A stretch of DNA of 64,000 bases. It comes from Desulfovibrio sp. UIB00. Lineage in GTDB: Bacteria > Desulfobacterota > Desulfovibrionia > Desulfovibrionales > Desulfovibrionaceae. Location: assembly GCF_022508225.1 (NCBI RefSeq), contig NZ_JAETXJ010000001.1, forward strand, positions 62,001-126,000. Reading direction: 5' to 3'. The position numbers and the translations under genes are program-made. Below the pieces are notes generated by a model. It ran no database searches, was not told the origin of the DNA, and saw only the letters and a program-made list of their open reading frames with translations. This document shows positions 9,443 through 17,772 of this stretch, piece after piece. The number at the start of each line of letters is the position of its first letter. Position 1 is the stretch's first letter.

Positions 9443-9991
9443 CCTATTACTATAACGGAATTTTCTTGACTAGACATGGGAGTATATTACCATCTATATC
9501 AGGGGCAAGTACCCGTGCGGTTTCGTGCTTTTTGGTCACATAATCCCTCTACATTATTTCTTTACTGCAATTCAATTTTAGTTTCATAACCCCCAAAAAG
9601 AGGGGCTTGAATTATTATCTACGGAAGCAATTACTTTACAGACAGCCTAACTACTTCTCATAGTAGCTGTTTTATTTTGTAGATAATGTTGACCAAAAAA
9701 AAATTATTACTTTATTATTTTACACAAAATAGAACTTACGTTCTTTTTATTATTATAATATTTTGTAATTTAATTTTATAATTTAATTCAATGTTATTTT
9801 TTTATTTTTATGTATTTATACATTTTTACACTCAAGTAATCTATACCTATGTAAAAATGATACTAAGTCGATAAGCTAAAATGGTAGCAGGGAAATTTAT
9901 ACAAAATCAACTCTGCGTTCCATTTAATTAAAATTTTAACAAAAGATTGAGCGAAACGCCTAAACAGATCTTATCACAGTGGAGAAGCATC
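9443..9991. other. 549-bp AT-rich gene-free region
   Basis: Composition drops sharply in GC, especially 9690-9850, which is nearly all A and T with runs of six to nine. I find no supported gene. One nested structure is visible: AATTCAA (9569-9575) can pair with TTGAATT (9607-9613), enclosing CCCC (9591-9594)/GGGG (9602-9605). The right end must hold the promoter of the chemoreceptor gene. Confidence 0.55.
9848..9874 (+). promoter_or_regulatory. Possible sigma28 (FliA) promoter for the chemoreceptor
   Basis: GTCGATAA (9867-9874) matches seven of eight bases of the flagellar sigma28 -10 consensus GCCGATAA and lies about 118 bp before the chemoreceptor start, where motility genes often use this factor. 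The -35 at standard spacing is poor (TATG), and a TAAA is present only 4 bp closer, so this is tentative. Confidence 0.3.
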
Positions 9992-11734
9992 ATGAAGTTG
10001 AGTGTCAAGTTATCCTTGATGGCAGGTTTTTTAATGGCTCTGACAATTGCCCTTGGGCTTTTCAGCCTTGTGCAAATGTCAAAGATCAATGACGGCACAG
10101 CAGACATTAATCAGAACTGGCTCCCCTCCACCAGATATGTCTTGAATCTCAACGTAAATACATCAGATTTTCGTCTTGCCCAGGTGCAGCTTGCCAACAG
10201 TCCAGAAGCACAAGACAGGGCTCGCTATCAGGCCAGAATGGAAGCTACACTCAAAGACATTGAGAAGAATAAGTCGCAGTACGCCCCGCTCATTGCTTCA
10301 GCCCAAGAGAAGAAGGCATACGAGGGCTTCCTGCACGAGTGGCAGAGCTACATGGATATTTCCAAAGATGTGGTAATGCTTGCCAACAAGGGGCAACTGG
10401 AAGAAGCGCGTGACCTCACACGTGGCAAAACGCGGGCCATTTTTGAAAAAACCACTGCATACCTGGAAGATCTTGTCCGCATAAACACGGAAGGCAGCCT
10501 GGCCGCCAGCAAAGGCTGTGATGACTTGTATTCCTCGTCCAAACTTTTGGTCATCTGCCTGCTGGTGGCCTCTGTTCTGGCGGGAACCGCCACTGCGGTT
10601 GTCATCCTGCGCGGCACCCACAAACAGCTCGGTAAAGACCCCGGCGAACTGAACACTATCGCCCAGCGGGTTGTGGATGGCGACTACAACATTGACGATG
10701 GCAGCCCAAAGGCTGGCGTATACGAATCCATTGTAGCCATGGTTGCGGCACTCAAGAACCATATTGACCACGCCAAGGAAGAATCCCGCAAGGCTCAGGA
10801 AGCAGCGGAACAGGCCCGCAAGGCCCAGATTGTAGCCGAAGAAGCCACTGCGCGCGCAGAAACAGCCCGCAAGGAAGGCCTGCTTGACGCCGCCACCCAG
10901 CTTGAAGGCGTGGTCAACGTCATCGCATCAGCCTCTGAAGAACTTTCCGCCCAGATCGAGCAGTCTTCACACGGCGCAGAACAACAGGCCCACCGCATTG
11001 CGGACACTGCCACGGCAGTGGAAGAAATGAACGCCACGGTCATTGAAGTTGCCAAGAACGCCGGAGCCGGAGCAAACCTGTCCGCTTCCACACAAAGCAA
11101 GGCCAAGGAAGGCGATGATGTAACCACAAAGTGTCGGCGAGCCATGGACGAGGTTCAGGCCGAAACAATAGGCCTTAAAACCAACATGGACACTCTTTCT
11201 GTCCACGCACAGGCCATTAACGAAATTATGACTGTTATCTCGGACATCGCCGACCAGACAAACCTGCTGGCGCTCAACGCAGCCATTGAAGCAGCGCGCG
11301 CTGGCGAGGCAGGCCGTGGATTTGCCGTTGTGGCAGACGAAGTGCGCAAACTGGCGGAAAAGACCATGTCCTCCACCCAGGATGTGGGCAAGGCCATTCA
11401 GGCCATTCAGGAAAGCTCCAAAGAAGGCGTGCGGCGCATGGATCAGGCCGTGGGCAAGGTAAACCTTGCTGCCGATCTTGCGGAAAAATGCGGTGCCGCG
11501 CTTGCGGAAATTCTCAGCCTTGCGGAGCAGACCGCTGATCAGGTGCGCAGCATCGCCACCGCCAGCGAGGAGCAGTCCGCTTCTTCTGAAGAGATCGCCC
11601 GCTCGGTGGAGCACGTCAATACCATTGCGTCTGAAACATCACAGGCGATGGGCGAGGCCAGCAAGGCTGTTTCCGAGCTGGCGGCGCAGGCCCAGAACCT
11701 GTCCCGCATCATAACACAGCTCAAGAATTCCTAA
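9992..11734 (+). CDS. Methyl-accepting chemotaxis protein
   Basis: About 580 residues. The N-terminal membrane segment (about residues 5-30) is followed by a four-helix-bundle periplasmic sensor (about 31-185) and a second membrane helix (about 186-210, [20 protein letters not shown]). Next come a HAMP-like linker and coiled coil rich in Ala/Glu/Lys, then the cytoplasmic signalling domain with the hairpin tip [20 protein letters not shown] and [14 protein letters not shown]. It signals through CheW/CheA. The longest frame begins with TTG at 9947, but the ATG at 9992 has GGAGAAG at correct spacing and leaves a short basic lead before the membrane helix. The ligand is unknown. A terminator follows directly. 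Confidence 0.93.
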   Translation: MKLSVKLSLMAGFLMALTIALGLFSLVQMSKINDGTADINQNWLPSTRYVLNLNVNTSDFRLAQVQLANSPEAQDRARYQARMEATLKDIEKNKSQYAPLIASAQEKKAYEGFLHEWQSYMDISKDVVMLANKGQLEEARDLTRGKTRAIFEKTTAYLEDLVRINTEGSLAASKGCDDLYSSSKLLVICLLVASVLAGTATAVVILRGTHKQLGKDPGELNTIAQRVVDGDYNIDDGSPKAGVYESIVAMVAALKNHIDHAKEESRKAQEAAEQARKAQIVAEEATARAETARKEGLLDAATQLEGVVNVIASASEELSAQIEQSSHGAEQQAHRIADTATAVEEMNATVIEVAKNAGAGANLSASTQSKAKEGDDVTTKCRRAMDEVQAETIGLKTNMDTLSVHAQAINEIMTVISDIADQTNLLALNAAIEAARAGEAGRGFAVVADEVRKLAEKTMSSTQDVGKAIQAIQESSKEGVRRMDQAVGKVNLAADLAEKCGAALAEILSLAEQTADQVRSIATASEEQSASSEEIARSVEHVNTIASETSQAMGEASKAVSELAAQAQNLSRIITQLKNS

Positions 11735-11756
11735 CTCTGGCTGTACGCAGTCTCGG

Positions 11757-11789
11757 GGCGGCCTTGCAGACGCAGGGCCGCCTTTTTTT
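11757..11789 (+). terminator. Intrinsic terminator after the chemoreceptor gene
   Basis: GGCGGCC (11757-11763) pairs with GGCCGCC (11776-11782), followed by seven T at 11783-11789. Confidence 0.88.
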
Positions 11790-11851
11790 GGCCTTGGCGC
11801 ACCCCGCTATTTTCCCAACCCCCGTTTACGCCGCCCAGGCTCGCCCCTCCC

Positions 11852-12589
11852 TCACCAAGAGGAAATACGCACCCCAGCTCTGGCGGCTGTGGCGACAACG
11901 TGCTCTTCCATGGCCAAACGCGCTCCGTGCGAGTTCCGTGTCCGCAGATGCTCCAGCAGTGCCGCATGTTCGCGCATGGTCTCCACCAGCCCTTCCTGAT
12001 TAGAAAAAGGCAAACGCTGGCTTTCAGAAAACAGATCAAAAAACGGGCGCATGGCCTCAATGAAAAAAGGGTTGTTGGCCGCTTCAATCATCTGGGTGTG
12101 AAAGGCGAAATCCAGTTGGGCAAAAAGCTGCACGTCACCGCGCACACTGGCCTGCTTCATGTCGTCCAGCATGGCTGCCATGTCGTCAATTTGGGCCTGC
12201 GTGGCGTTCAGGGCCACAAGGGCGGCAATGGCCGGTTCTATGGCATGCCTGAACTGAAAAATCTGCGTTTCTTTACCCGCAATAAATGACCGGTCAAACC
12301 ACGTGACAGGCGCCCCAGGCAGGCTCTCCTGCGCACGCGTCACCAGAAACACGCCCTTGCCGGGCTGAATGCTCACCTTGCCCATGGTCTCCAAAATAAC
12401 CAGAGCTTCGCGTACCGTGGGACGGCTGACTCCCAGAGTTTCCGCAAGTGCGCGCTGTGGGGGCAGTTTATGCCCTTCTTGCCAGTTATTATCTAAAATC
12501 ATTGACAAAATGCTTTCAGCGGCTTCTTCCGAGCTAGACTTCCACATTTTTGTAGCTTCTTCAAACTTTTCCTGTAATTTAGCGCACAT
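11852..12589 (-). CDS. GntR-family regulator, FadR subfamily
   Basis: About 245 residues. The N-terminal winged helix has the GntR signature HKLPPQRALAETLGVSRPTV followed by EALVILETMG and a GKGVFL wing. The C-terminal all-helical FCD ligand domain has the metal-binding pattern with FAFHTQMIEAANNPF and a late EHAALLEHL plus MEEHV. FadR-type regulators usually repress transport and catabolism of an organic or amino acid. The longest frame starts with TTG at 12640; the ATG at 12589 gives a more usual length, and Met at about 12544 is another option. It is divergent from the ABC transporter/ureide operon, which it very likely controls through the GGTAAGACCG sites at 12671 and 13605. Confidence 0.88.
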   Translation of the reverse strand: MCAKLQEKFEEATKMWKSSSEEAAESILSMILDNNWQEGHKLPPQRALAETLGVSRPTVREALVILETMGKVSIQPGKGVFLVTRAQESLPGAPVTWFDRSFIAGKETQIFQFRHAIEPAIAALVALNATQAQIDDMAAMLDDMKQASVRGDVQLFAQLDFAFHTQMIEAANNPFFIEAMRPFFDLFSESQRLPFSNQEGLVETMREHAALLEHLRTRNSHGARLAMEEHVVATAARAGVRISSW

Positions 12590-12623
12590 AGTTTCCACCA
12601 AATTGTAGAAGTAATATTTTTCG

Positions 12624-12651
12624 TTTACCCATGTTGACAAATTTGTAGAAT
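12624..12651 (+). promoter_or_regulatory. Candidate promoter of the ureide operon
   Basis: TTTACC (12624-12629) and TAGAAT (12646-12651) are separated by 16 bp and resemble a sigma70 promoter. The box AATTGTAGAA occurs at 12601-12610 and again as ATTTGTAGAA at 12641-12650, a 40-bp direct repeat of unknown meaning in the divergent region. Confidence 0.4.
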
Positions 12652-12670
12652 ACGCGCAATCATTTTTTAC

Positions 12671-12680
12671 CGGTCTTACC
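12671..12680. promoter_or_regulatory. Candidate GntR/FadR-type operator
   Basis: Read on the minus strand, 12670-12682 is CTGGTAAGACCGG, close to the FadR-family operator pattern TGGTnnnACCA. The same ten bases GGTAAGACCG occur at 13605-13614 in the next intergenic gap of the operon, in the opposite orientation. Position between regulator and operon supports an operator role. Confidence 0.5.
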
Positions 12681-12741
12681 AGAAATTGACCAAAACGTGG
12701 ATAATTCCGGACTCACTCAAACATTTTCTTCGGGGGACGTC

Positions 12742-13545
12742 ATGCAATTTTTTCTCAGCCGTCTTGGTTTCATCCTGACCGTCATGCTGCTGACCGCAGC
12801 CCTGCCGCAATCCATTTACGCCCAACAAACGGACAACACGCTTGAATCAATAAAAAAGTCAGGCGTTATCTCCATTGCTGTTCCGCAGGACTTCCCCCCC
12901 TTTGGTTCTGTGGGCGCAGACATGCAGCCTGTGGGTTACGATATCGATACTGCCCGGCTTATTGCAAAAAGCCTTGGCGTCAAGGTGAAGCTTGTGCCGG
13001 TAACCAGCACAAACCGCATCCCCTACCTTACCACAGGCAAGGTTGATCTGGTCATTTCTTCACTGGGCAAAAATGCCGAGCGCGAAAAAGCCATCGACTT
13101 TTCAGTGGCCTACGCGCCTTTTTTTAACGGCGTATTTGGCCCCGCCGATCTCAAGGTCGCCACAGCTGAAGACCTGACAGGCAAGACAATCGCGGTGACC
13201 CGTGGTGCGGTTGAGGACATGGAACTGACCAAGATTGCGCCCGCATCCACAGAAATTCGCCGTTTTGAGGACAACAGTTCAACCATAGCCGCCTACCTTT
13301 CCGGTCAGGTGCAGATGGTTGCCACGGGCAACGTTGTGGCTGCCTCCATCAACGGACAAAATCCATCCAAGCATCTGGAAGTCAAATTCCTCATCAAAAA
13401 TTCGCCCTGCTACATCGGGCTGAACAAAAACGAGCCGGAACTGCAAAAGGCTGTGGACGACATCATCACCCAGGCAAAGAAGGACGGGCAGCTTGAAGCC
13501 ATTGCGCAAACATGGCTGCACACCTCCCTGCCGCAGGATTTTTAA
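12742..13545 (+). CDS. Polar amino acid type ABC transporter, periplasmic binding protein
   Basis: About 267 residues with a clear signal peptide (hydrophobic run FILTVMLLTAALP, cleavage near QSIYAQQ). The mature protein belongs to family 3 of extracellular solute-binding proteins: ESIKKSGVISIAVPQDFPPF at its start, GYDIDTARLIAKSLGVKVKL, and DLVISSLGKNAEREKAIDFS. Such proteins deliver amino acids or similar zwitterions. The long frame starts at 12697, but ATG 12742 has GGGGGA upstream and yields a proper signal peptide. Two permeases, an ATPase and three ureide-type enzymes follow, so the ligand may be allantoate or a related ureide; that is inference from context. Confidence 0.9.
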   Translation: MQFFLSRLGFILTVMLLTAALPQSIYAQQTDNTLESIKKSGVISIAVPQDFPPFGSVGADMQPVGYDIDTARLIAKSLGVKVKLVPVTSTNRIPYLTTGKVDLVISSLGKNAEREKAIDFSVAYAPFFNGVFGPADLKVATAEDLTGKTIAVTRGAVEDMELTKIAPASTEIRRFEDNSSTIAAYLSGQVQMVATGNVVAASINGQNPSKHLEVKFLIKNSPCYIGLNKNEPELQKAVDDIITQAKKDGQLEAIAQTWLHTSLPQDF

Positions 13546-13590
13546 AAATTCCTGCGACTTGCAAAAAAGGACCGCGAGGAACACATTGTT

Positions 13591-13639
13591 GCCAAATCTT
13601 TACCGGTAAGACCGCAAGGTTATAACGGCATGATTTGGC
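13591..13639. promoter_or_regulatory. Hairpin carrying a second GGTAAGACCG operator-like site
   Basis: GCCAAATC (13591-13598) and GATTTGGC (13632-13639) are complementary. The loop holds GGTAAGACCG (13605-13614), the same ten bases as the candidate operator upstream of the binding-protein gene, within the palindrome-like CCGGTAAGACCG. It lies in the roughly 200-bp gap between the binding protein and the first permease. Confidence 0.4.
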
Positions 13640-13739
13640 GGCGGCAACCTCGCAAAGCTGCAAAACAGCGACTTTGCCGCAGCAGCCAGGACGTATGGAG
13701 GAGGCGCCCATAGAGCGACCTCCCGTTAGGGGAACAGCC

Positions 13740-14408
13740 ATGGCCTATCAGTTTACCTTTGAGCCCATTGCGGCAAACTGGCCATTGCTGGTTCAGGGGG
13801 CAGCCCTGACGCTGGCCCTCACGGCGGTCAGCGCCACGGTGGGCCTTGCCGTGGGCATTTTGGGAGCGGTTTCACGCGAGTGGCGGTTGCCCTTTTTGCA
13901 CCCGTTTTTTACCGCCTATGTGGAATGCGTCCGCAACACGCCCTTTATTGTGCAATTGTACTTCATATACTTCGGCCTGCCCGCCCTTGGGGTACGGCTG
14001 AACGGATGGGAAGCCTCCGTGCTGGCAATGGTCGTCAACCTTGGCGCATATTCGACCGAAATCATCCGGGCTGGCGTGGCGGCTGTGCCCAAGGGCCTGA
14101 TTGAAGCCGCAGACTCCCTGGCAATGAGCCGCTGGCAATGCCTGCTCCACGTGATTCTGCGCCCGGCGCTCAAAACTGTGTGGCCCGCCCTGTGCAGCCA
14201 GATTGTCATTGTCATGCTGGGGTCTTCGGTATGTTCGCAGATAGCCGCCGAGGAGCTGACCTTTGAGGCCAACCTCATCCAGAGCCGCACGTTCCGCGCC
14301 TTTGAGGTCTACCTCGCCAGCACGCTCATGTATCTTGCTCTGGCCATCGCCGTGCGCAAGAGCCTGCATTCCTTTGGCAAACACTGCATCCGCAGGGGGC
14401 GCGCATGA
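13740..14408 (+). CDS. Amino acid ABC transporter permease (HisM/GlnP type), first of two
   Basis: About 222 residues with roughly five membrane helices. It has the His/Glu/Gln/Arg permease signature: TLALTAVSATVGLAVGIL near the start, a YVECVRNTPFIVQLYFIYFG segment, and the EAA loop EAADSLAMSRWQCLLHVILR (about residues 121-140) that contacts the ATPase. ATG 13740, with AGGGGAA upstream, fits the family start better than the longer frame from 13635. It overlaps the next permease by 4 bp (ATGA), so the two are translationally coupled and probably form a heterodimeric channel. Confidence 0.9.
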   Translation: MAYQFTFEPIAANWPLLVQGAALTLALTAVSATVGLAVGILGAVSREWRLPFLHPFFTAYVECVRNTPFIVQLYFIYFGLPALGVRLNGWEASVLAMVVNLGAYSTEIIRAGVAAVPKGLIEAADSLAMSRWQCLLHVILRPALKTVWPALCSQIVIVMLGSSVCSQIAAEELTFEANLIQSRTFRAFEVYLASTLMYLALAIAVRKSLHSFGKHCIRRGRA

Positions 14409-15061
14409 TCAGCTTCTCTATCTGGGACATGCTGCGCCATCTGCTTACGGGCGCGGGCTGGACAATTGCTCTGTCTGCCATCGCTTTCGCTCTTGGCGGA
14501 GTCATGGGCCTTATTGTGCTTTTTGTGCGCATTTCGCCCAAGGCCCAGCTGCGCGCCCTGGCCATGACGTATATTGAGTTTTTTCAGGATACGCCGCTGC
14601 TTATGCAGTTTTTTCTCATCTTTTTCGGGCTGGCACTGTTTGGGGTGGATATTTCGCCCCTGGCCGCCGCAACGCTGGGCCTTACGTTCTTTACCAGCGC
14701 GTACCTTGCTGAAATCTGGCGCGGATGCGTTGAGGCGCTGCCCAAGGGTCAGTGGGAGGCATCGGCGTGCCTTGCCATGAACCGTTACGAGCAGCTGCGT
14801 CACGTCATTCTGCCCCAGGCCTTGCGCATAGCCATCCCCCCGACTGTGGGCTTTTCAGTACAGGTCGTCAAAGGAACTGCCGTGGCCTCGATCATCGGCC
14901 TTGTGGAAATAACCAAAACCGGAACCATGATCGCCAACGCAACATTCAGGCCGCTGCTGGTCTACGGCCTTGTGGCTGCGGGGTATTTTCTCATGTGCTA
15001 CCCGCTTTCGGCCTTTGCCCGCTGCATCGAAAGGAGGCTCCATGTCGCTGGTCGTCGTTGA
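14405..15061 (+). CDS. Amino acid ABC transporter permease (HisQ/GlnP type), second of two
   Basis: A 218-residue permease of the same family as the preceding gene. Marks are a TIALSAIAFALGGVMGLIVL helix, the YIEFFQDTPLLMQFFLIFFG segment and the EAA loop EASACLAMNRYEQLRHVILP followed by QALRIAIPPTVGF. It starts in the stop codon of the first permease and its 3' end overlaps the ATPase gene by 20 bp, which indicates one tightly coupled operon. Together the two permeases make the membrane channel of the importer. Confidence 0.9.
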   Translation: MISFSIWDMLRHLLTGAGWTIALSAIAFALGGVMGLIVLFVRISPKAQLRALAMTYIEFFQDTPLLMQFFLIFFGLALFGVDISPLAAATLGLTFFTSAYLAEIWRGCVEALPKGQWEASACLAMNRYEQLRHVILPQALRIAIPPTVGFSVQVVKGTAVASIIGLVEITKTGTMIANATFRPLLVYGLVAAGYFLMCYPLSAFARCIERRLHVAGRR

Positions 15062-15770
15062 TGAACTGCACAAGCAGTTCGGTGAAACCAAGGTGCTGCG
15101 TGGGGTCAACCTCACGGTGGAAGAAGGCGACGTTGTGGCCGTCATTGGCCGTAGCGGATCTGGCAAGAGCACGTTTCTACGTATTCTCAACGGGCTGGAA
15201 ACCTTTGATGCGGGTTTTGTGAAAATTGACGGCGATCGTGTCCATGGGCTTGAAAACGACTTGCGCCCCCTGCGGCTCAAGGTGGGCATGGTCTTTCAGC
15301 AGTTCAACCTCTTTCCTCACCTTACAGCGGGGGAAAACGTCATGCTGGCCCCGCGCATTGTCAAAAAAGAGCCCGAAGCCGAAGTGCGGAAGCTTGCCGC
15401 AGAAATGCTTGCGCGGGTGGGCCTTGCCGACAAATTCAACGCCTTTCCCGATCAGCTGTCTGGCGGGCAGCAGCAGCGGGTGGCCATTGCCCGGGCGCTT
15501 GCCATGCGCCCCAAGATGTTGCTGTGCGATGAAATAACCTCAGCCCTTGATCCCGAGCTGGTGGGCGAAGTGCTTGAGGTTGTGCGCAAGCTTGCGGCAG
15601 AAGGCATGACCCTGATCATGGTCACTCACGAAATGCGCTTTGCCCGTGAAGTAGGCAATAAACTGGTATTCATGCACCAGGGTAAGGTTCATGAGGCCGG
15701 GGCCCCCAAGGCGCTTTTTGCCAAGCCCGGCACTCCAGAACTGGCTTCGTTCATCCAGACGGTGAACTAA
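15042..15770 (+). CDS. Amino acid ABC transporter ATP-binding protein
   Basis: About 242 residues, the usual length for GlnQ/HisP-type ATPases. Walker A is GRSGSGKSTFLR (about residues 36-47), the Q-loop is VGMVFQQFNLFPHLT, the ABC signature is LSGGQQQRVAIARALA, Walker B is MLLCDEITSALDP and the switch His lies in IMVTHEM. ATG 15042, with AAAGGAGG upstream, is preferred over the longer in-frame start at 14970, which lies deep inside the permease gene. It powers the importer encoded by the three preceding genes. Confidence 0.94.
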   Translation: MSLVVVDELHKQFGETKVLRGVNLTVEEGDVVAVIGRSGSGKSTFLRILNGLETFDAGFVKIDGDRVHGLENDLRPLRLKVGMVFQQFNLFPHLTAGENVMLAPRIVKKEPEAEVRKLAAEMLARVGLADKFNAFPDQLSGGQQQRVAIARALAMRPKMLLCDEITSALDPELVGEVLEVVRKLAAEGMTLIMVTHEMRFAREVGNKLVFMHQGKVHEAGAPKALFAKPGTPELASFIQTVN

Positions 15771-15890
15771 GCATTATGGGCAATTTATCAAAAATTGCTC
15801 CGGCGTCCGCCCATGCGAACGCCCGTTGCGGAGACCGGCGCGCTGTGCCCGGTCTGGGCAAACAAAACTAAATCTGCTCAAGGAGGAAAC

Positions 15891-16661
15891 ATGGCTTATC
15901 CAGAGGGCTTGCTGAAAACACGGGCGGTCATCCGGCCCGGCGAATATGCGGTCATTCCGCCGGAAGGTCGGGTGCGCAACGTCATACCCGGCATTGAAGG
16001 ATGCTACATGTCCATCATTGCCTCCCCCAAACTGGGCGCGAGTTTTGTGCAGTATGTAGGAACCGCCCTGCCCGGCGGGGGTACCGTTGCCCCCTTTGCG
16101 CAAGAGCCGGGCGTGGAGGCCTTTTTGTATGTCATGGACGGCGAAGGCGCGCTGACCGCAGCCACCTGCGGGCAAAAGCACACCTTGGCCCCCGGCGGCT
16201 ACGTGTTTGCACCCGCTGGCAAAAGCCTTGAATTTACCAACACCACCAATGCCCCGGTGCGCTTTCTGCTCTACAAGCAGCGTTACATCGCCCTGCCGGG
16301 CCACGAGGCCGAAGTAGTATTCGGCAATACCGCAACAATGGAAGAGCGCATCTACGAAGACATGGCCAATGTGTTTATCCGCGATCTGCTGCCCACCCAT
16401 CTTGGTTTTGACATGAACATGCACACCCTCAGTTTTGACCCAGCAGGCTGCCATCCCTTTGTGGAAACCCACGTGCAGGAGCACGGGGCCTATCTGCTGG
16501 AGGGCGAGGGCATCTATCTGCTGGGGGCCGAGTGGATTCAGGTGCAGAAGGAAGATTTCATTTTCTTTGGCCCCTATACCCCACAGGCCGTATACGCCAC
16601 TGGCAGGGGACGGCTCACGTACATCTACTCCAAAGACTGCAACCGCGATGTGGCCCTCTAG
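15891..16661 (+). CDS. allE: (S)-ureidoglycine aminohydrolase
   Basis: About 256 residues of a double-cupin protein closely resembling E. coli AllE (YlbA). Shared stretches include NVIPGIEGC, PKLGASFVQY, the second-cupin core GFDMNMHTLSF with ETHVQEHGAYLLEGEG (metal and substrate ligands), and the C-terminal YIYSKDCNRDV. AllE releases ammonia from (S)-ureidoglycine to give (S)-ureidoglycolate, the step after allantoate amidohydrolase, and so keeps the stereochemistry. The longer frame from 15795 is rejected because AAGGAGGAAAC sits right before ATG 15891. It lies between the transporter genes and a reductoisomerase-like gene, and an AllC-like amidohydrolase closes the operon. Confidence 0.9.
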   Translation: MAYPEGLLKTRAVIRPGEYAVIPPEGRVRNVIPGIEGCYMSIIASPKLGASFVQYVGTALPGGGTVAPFAQEPGVEAFLYVMDGEGALTAATCGQKHTLAPGGYVFAPAGKSLEFTNTTNAPVRFLLYKQRYIALPGHEAEVVFGNTATMEERIYEDMANVFIRDLLPTHLGFDMNMHTLSFDPAGCHPFVETHVQEHGAYLLEGEGIYLLGAEWIQVQKEDFIFFGPYTPQAVYATGRGRLTYIYSKDCNRDVAL

Positions 16662-16689
16662 CCTCCCGCTTTTTCAACAAGGATATACC

Positions 16690-17682
16690 ATGTCACAGTT
16701 TGGCGAAATTTACAGGGACGAAGACGTTGATATTTCTGTGCTGCACGGCAAGACCATTGCCATCATCGGTTACGGCAGCCAGGGCAAGGCACAAGGCAAA
16801 AGCCTGCGCGACAGCGGCATCAATGTGATTGTGGGCGTAGGCGACAGAACCGTGCACAACAGCTGGAAGGACGCCGAGGCCGACGGCTTTGCCGTGTACG
16901 ACATCCAGGAGGCCGTAAAAAAGGCGGATATCGTCCATATCCTGCTGCAAGACCCGGCCCAGCCCGCCGTGTACTATTCTTCCATCCACGCCCACCTGCG
17001 CCCCGGTCAGACCCTCAGCTTTGCGCACGGCTTTGCCATACTCTACGGCACCATCAAACCGCCCAAGGATGTGGATGTCATCCTGTTTGTACCCAACGGC
17101 CCCGGCCCGGTGGTGCGCCGCAAGTTCAAGGAAGGCTCGGGCATCTACGGCGCTGTGGCCGTTGATCAGGACGCCAGCGGTCATGCCGCCGCCACGGCCC
17201 TTGCCATTGCCAAGGGCGTGGGCAGCACCCGCGTGGGCACGATCAAGCTCTCGTTCCAGCACGAAACCGAGGGCGACAATTTTGAAGAACAGGTGCTTTA
17301 CGGCGGTGCCATCCAGCTCATGCGCTCCATCTACAAGGTCATGACCGATAACGGCTATCCGGCTTCCTTCGCTTATGCCAAGGCTGTGCGCTCCATCCGT
17401 TCCATCATTGACGATATCGATGAGGTGGGCGTGGAAGAATACCTCACGCGCCGGGCCAGCCGCACCTGCGAATTTGCCGTGCGCACATCCGGCCCGCGCG
17501 TCATCAACGAAGACGCCATCCAGCAGATTTTTGAAGAAACGGAAAAAGGCATCTTTGCCCGCAACTGGCTGAACGAATTTAATCTGGGCATGCCCACCCT
17601 CAACCGCATGCGCCGCACCTGGGCCGAGTCGGACATGGAGCGCACCGGTAAACTGTTCCGCGACAAATTCGGCATGTCATAG
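16690..17682 (+). CDS. Ketol-acid reductoisomerase-like oxidoreductase, catalytic residues altered
   Basis: A 330-residue class I KARI paralogue. The Rossmann part is clear (IAIIGYGSQGKAQGKSL, residues 23-39; FAHGFA with the conserved His at 113). In true IlvC the next motif reads APKAPG; here it is VPNGPG, so the catalytic Lys becomes Asn136. The first metal pair is kept (Asp196 and Glu200 in EGDNFEEQ), but the two Glu of the partner-subunit helix are Lys231 and Ser235, while a Ser (257) is kept. The isomerase chemistry therefore looks lost. With allE before it and an allantoate amidohydrolase-like gene after it, oxidation of ureidoglycolate or reduction of a ureide product is plausible. No ilv genes lie nearby. 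The start is ATG 16690 with AAGGATA; the long frame from 16435 is rejected. Confidence 0.8.
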   Translation: MSQFGEIYRDEDVDISVLHGKTIAIIGYGSQGKAQGKSLRDSGINVIVGVGDRTVHNSWKDAEADGFAVYDIQEAVKKADIVHILLQDPAQPAVYYSSIHAHLRPGQTLSFAHGFAILYGTIKPPKDVDVILFVPNGPGPVVRRKFKEGSGIYGAVAVDQDASGHAAATALAIAKGVGSTRVGTIKLSFQHETEGDNFEEQVLYGGAIQLMRSIYKVMTDNGYPASFAYAKAVRSIRSIIDDIDEVGVEEYLTRRASRTCEFAVRTSGPRVINEDAIQQIFEETEKGIFARNWLNEFNLGMPTLNRMRRTWAESDMERTGKLFRDKFGMS

Positions 17683-17772
17683 GTATCCGCCGCTGGCGGG
17701 GGTATCTTGAGGCCACGGCATGACGGCCCGTGCCCCCGCCGAATGAATAGAGCCTGAACCAAGGGAGAAGGC

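Noticed and set aside
9443..9991. Possible CRISPR or tandem repeat array in the AT-rich stretch
   Set aside because: Runs of A and T are irregular; no repeated unit with constant spacing was found.
15771..15890. Possible tRNA or structured RNA between the ABC ATPase and allE
   Set aside because: Some inverted repeats are present, but no cloverleaf or T-loop sequence can be drawn.
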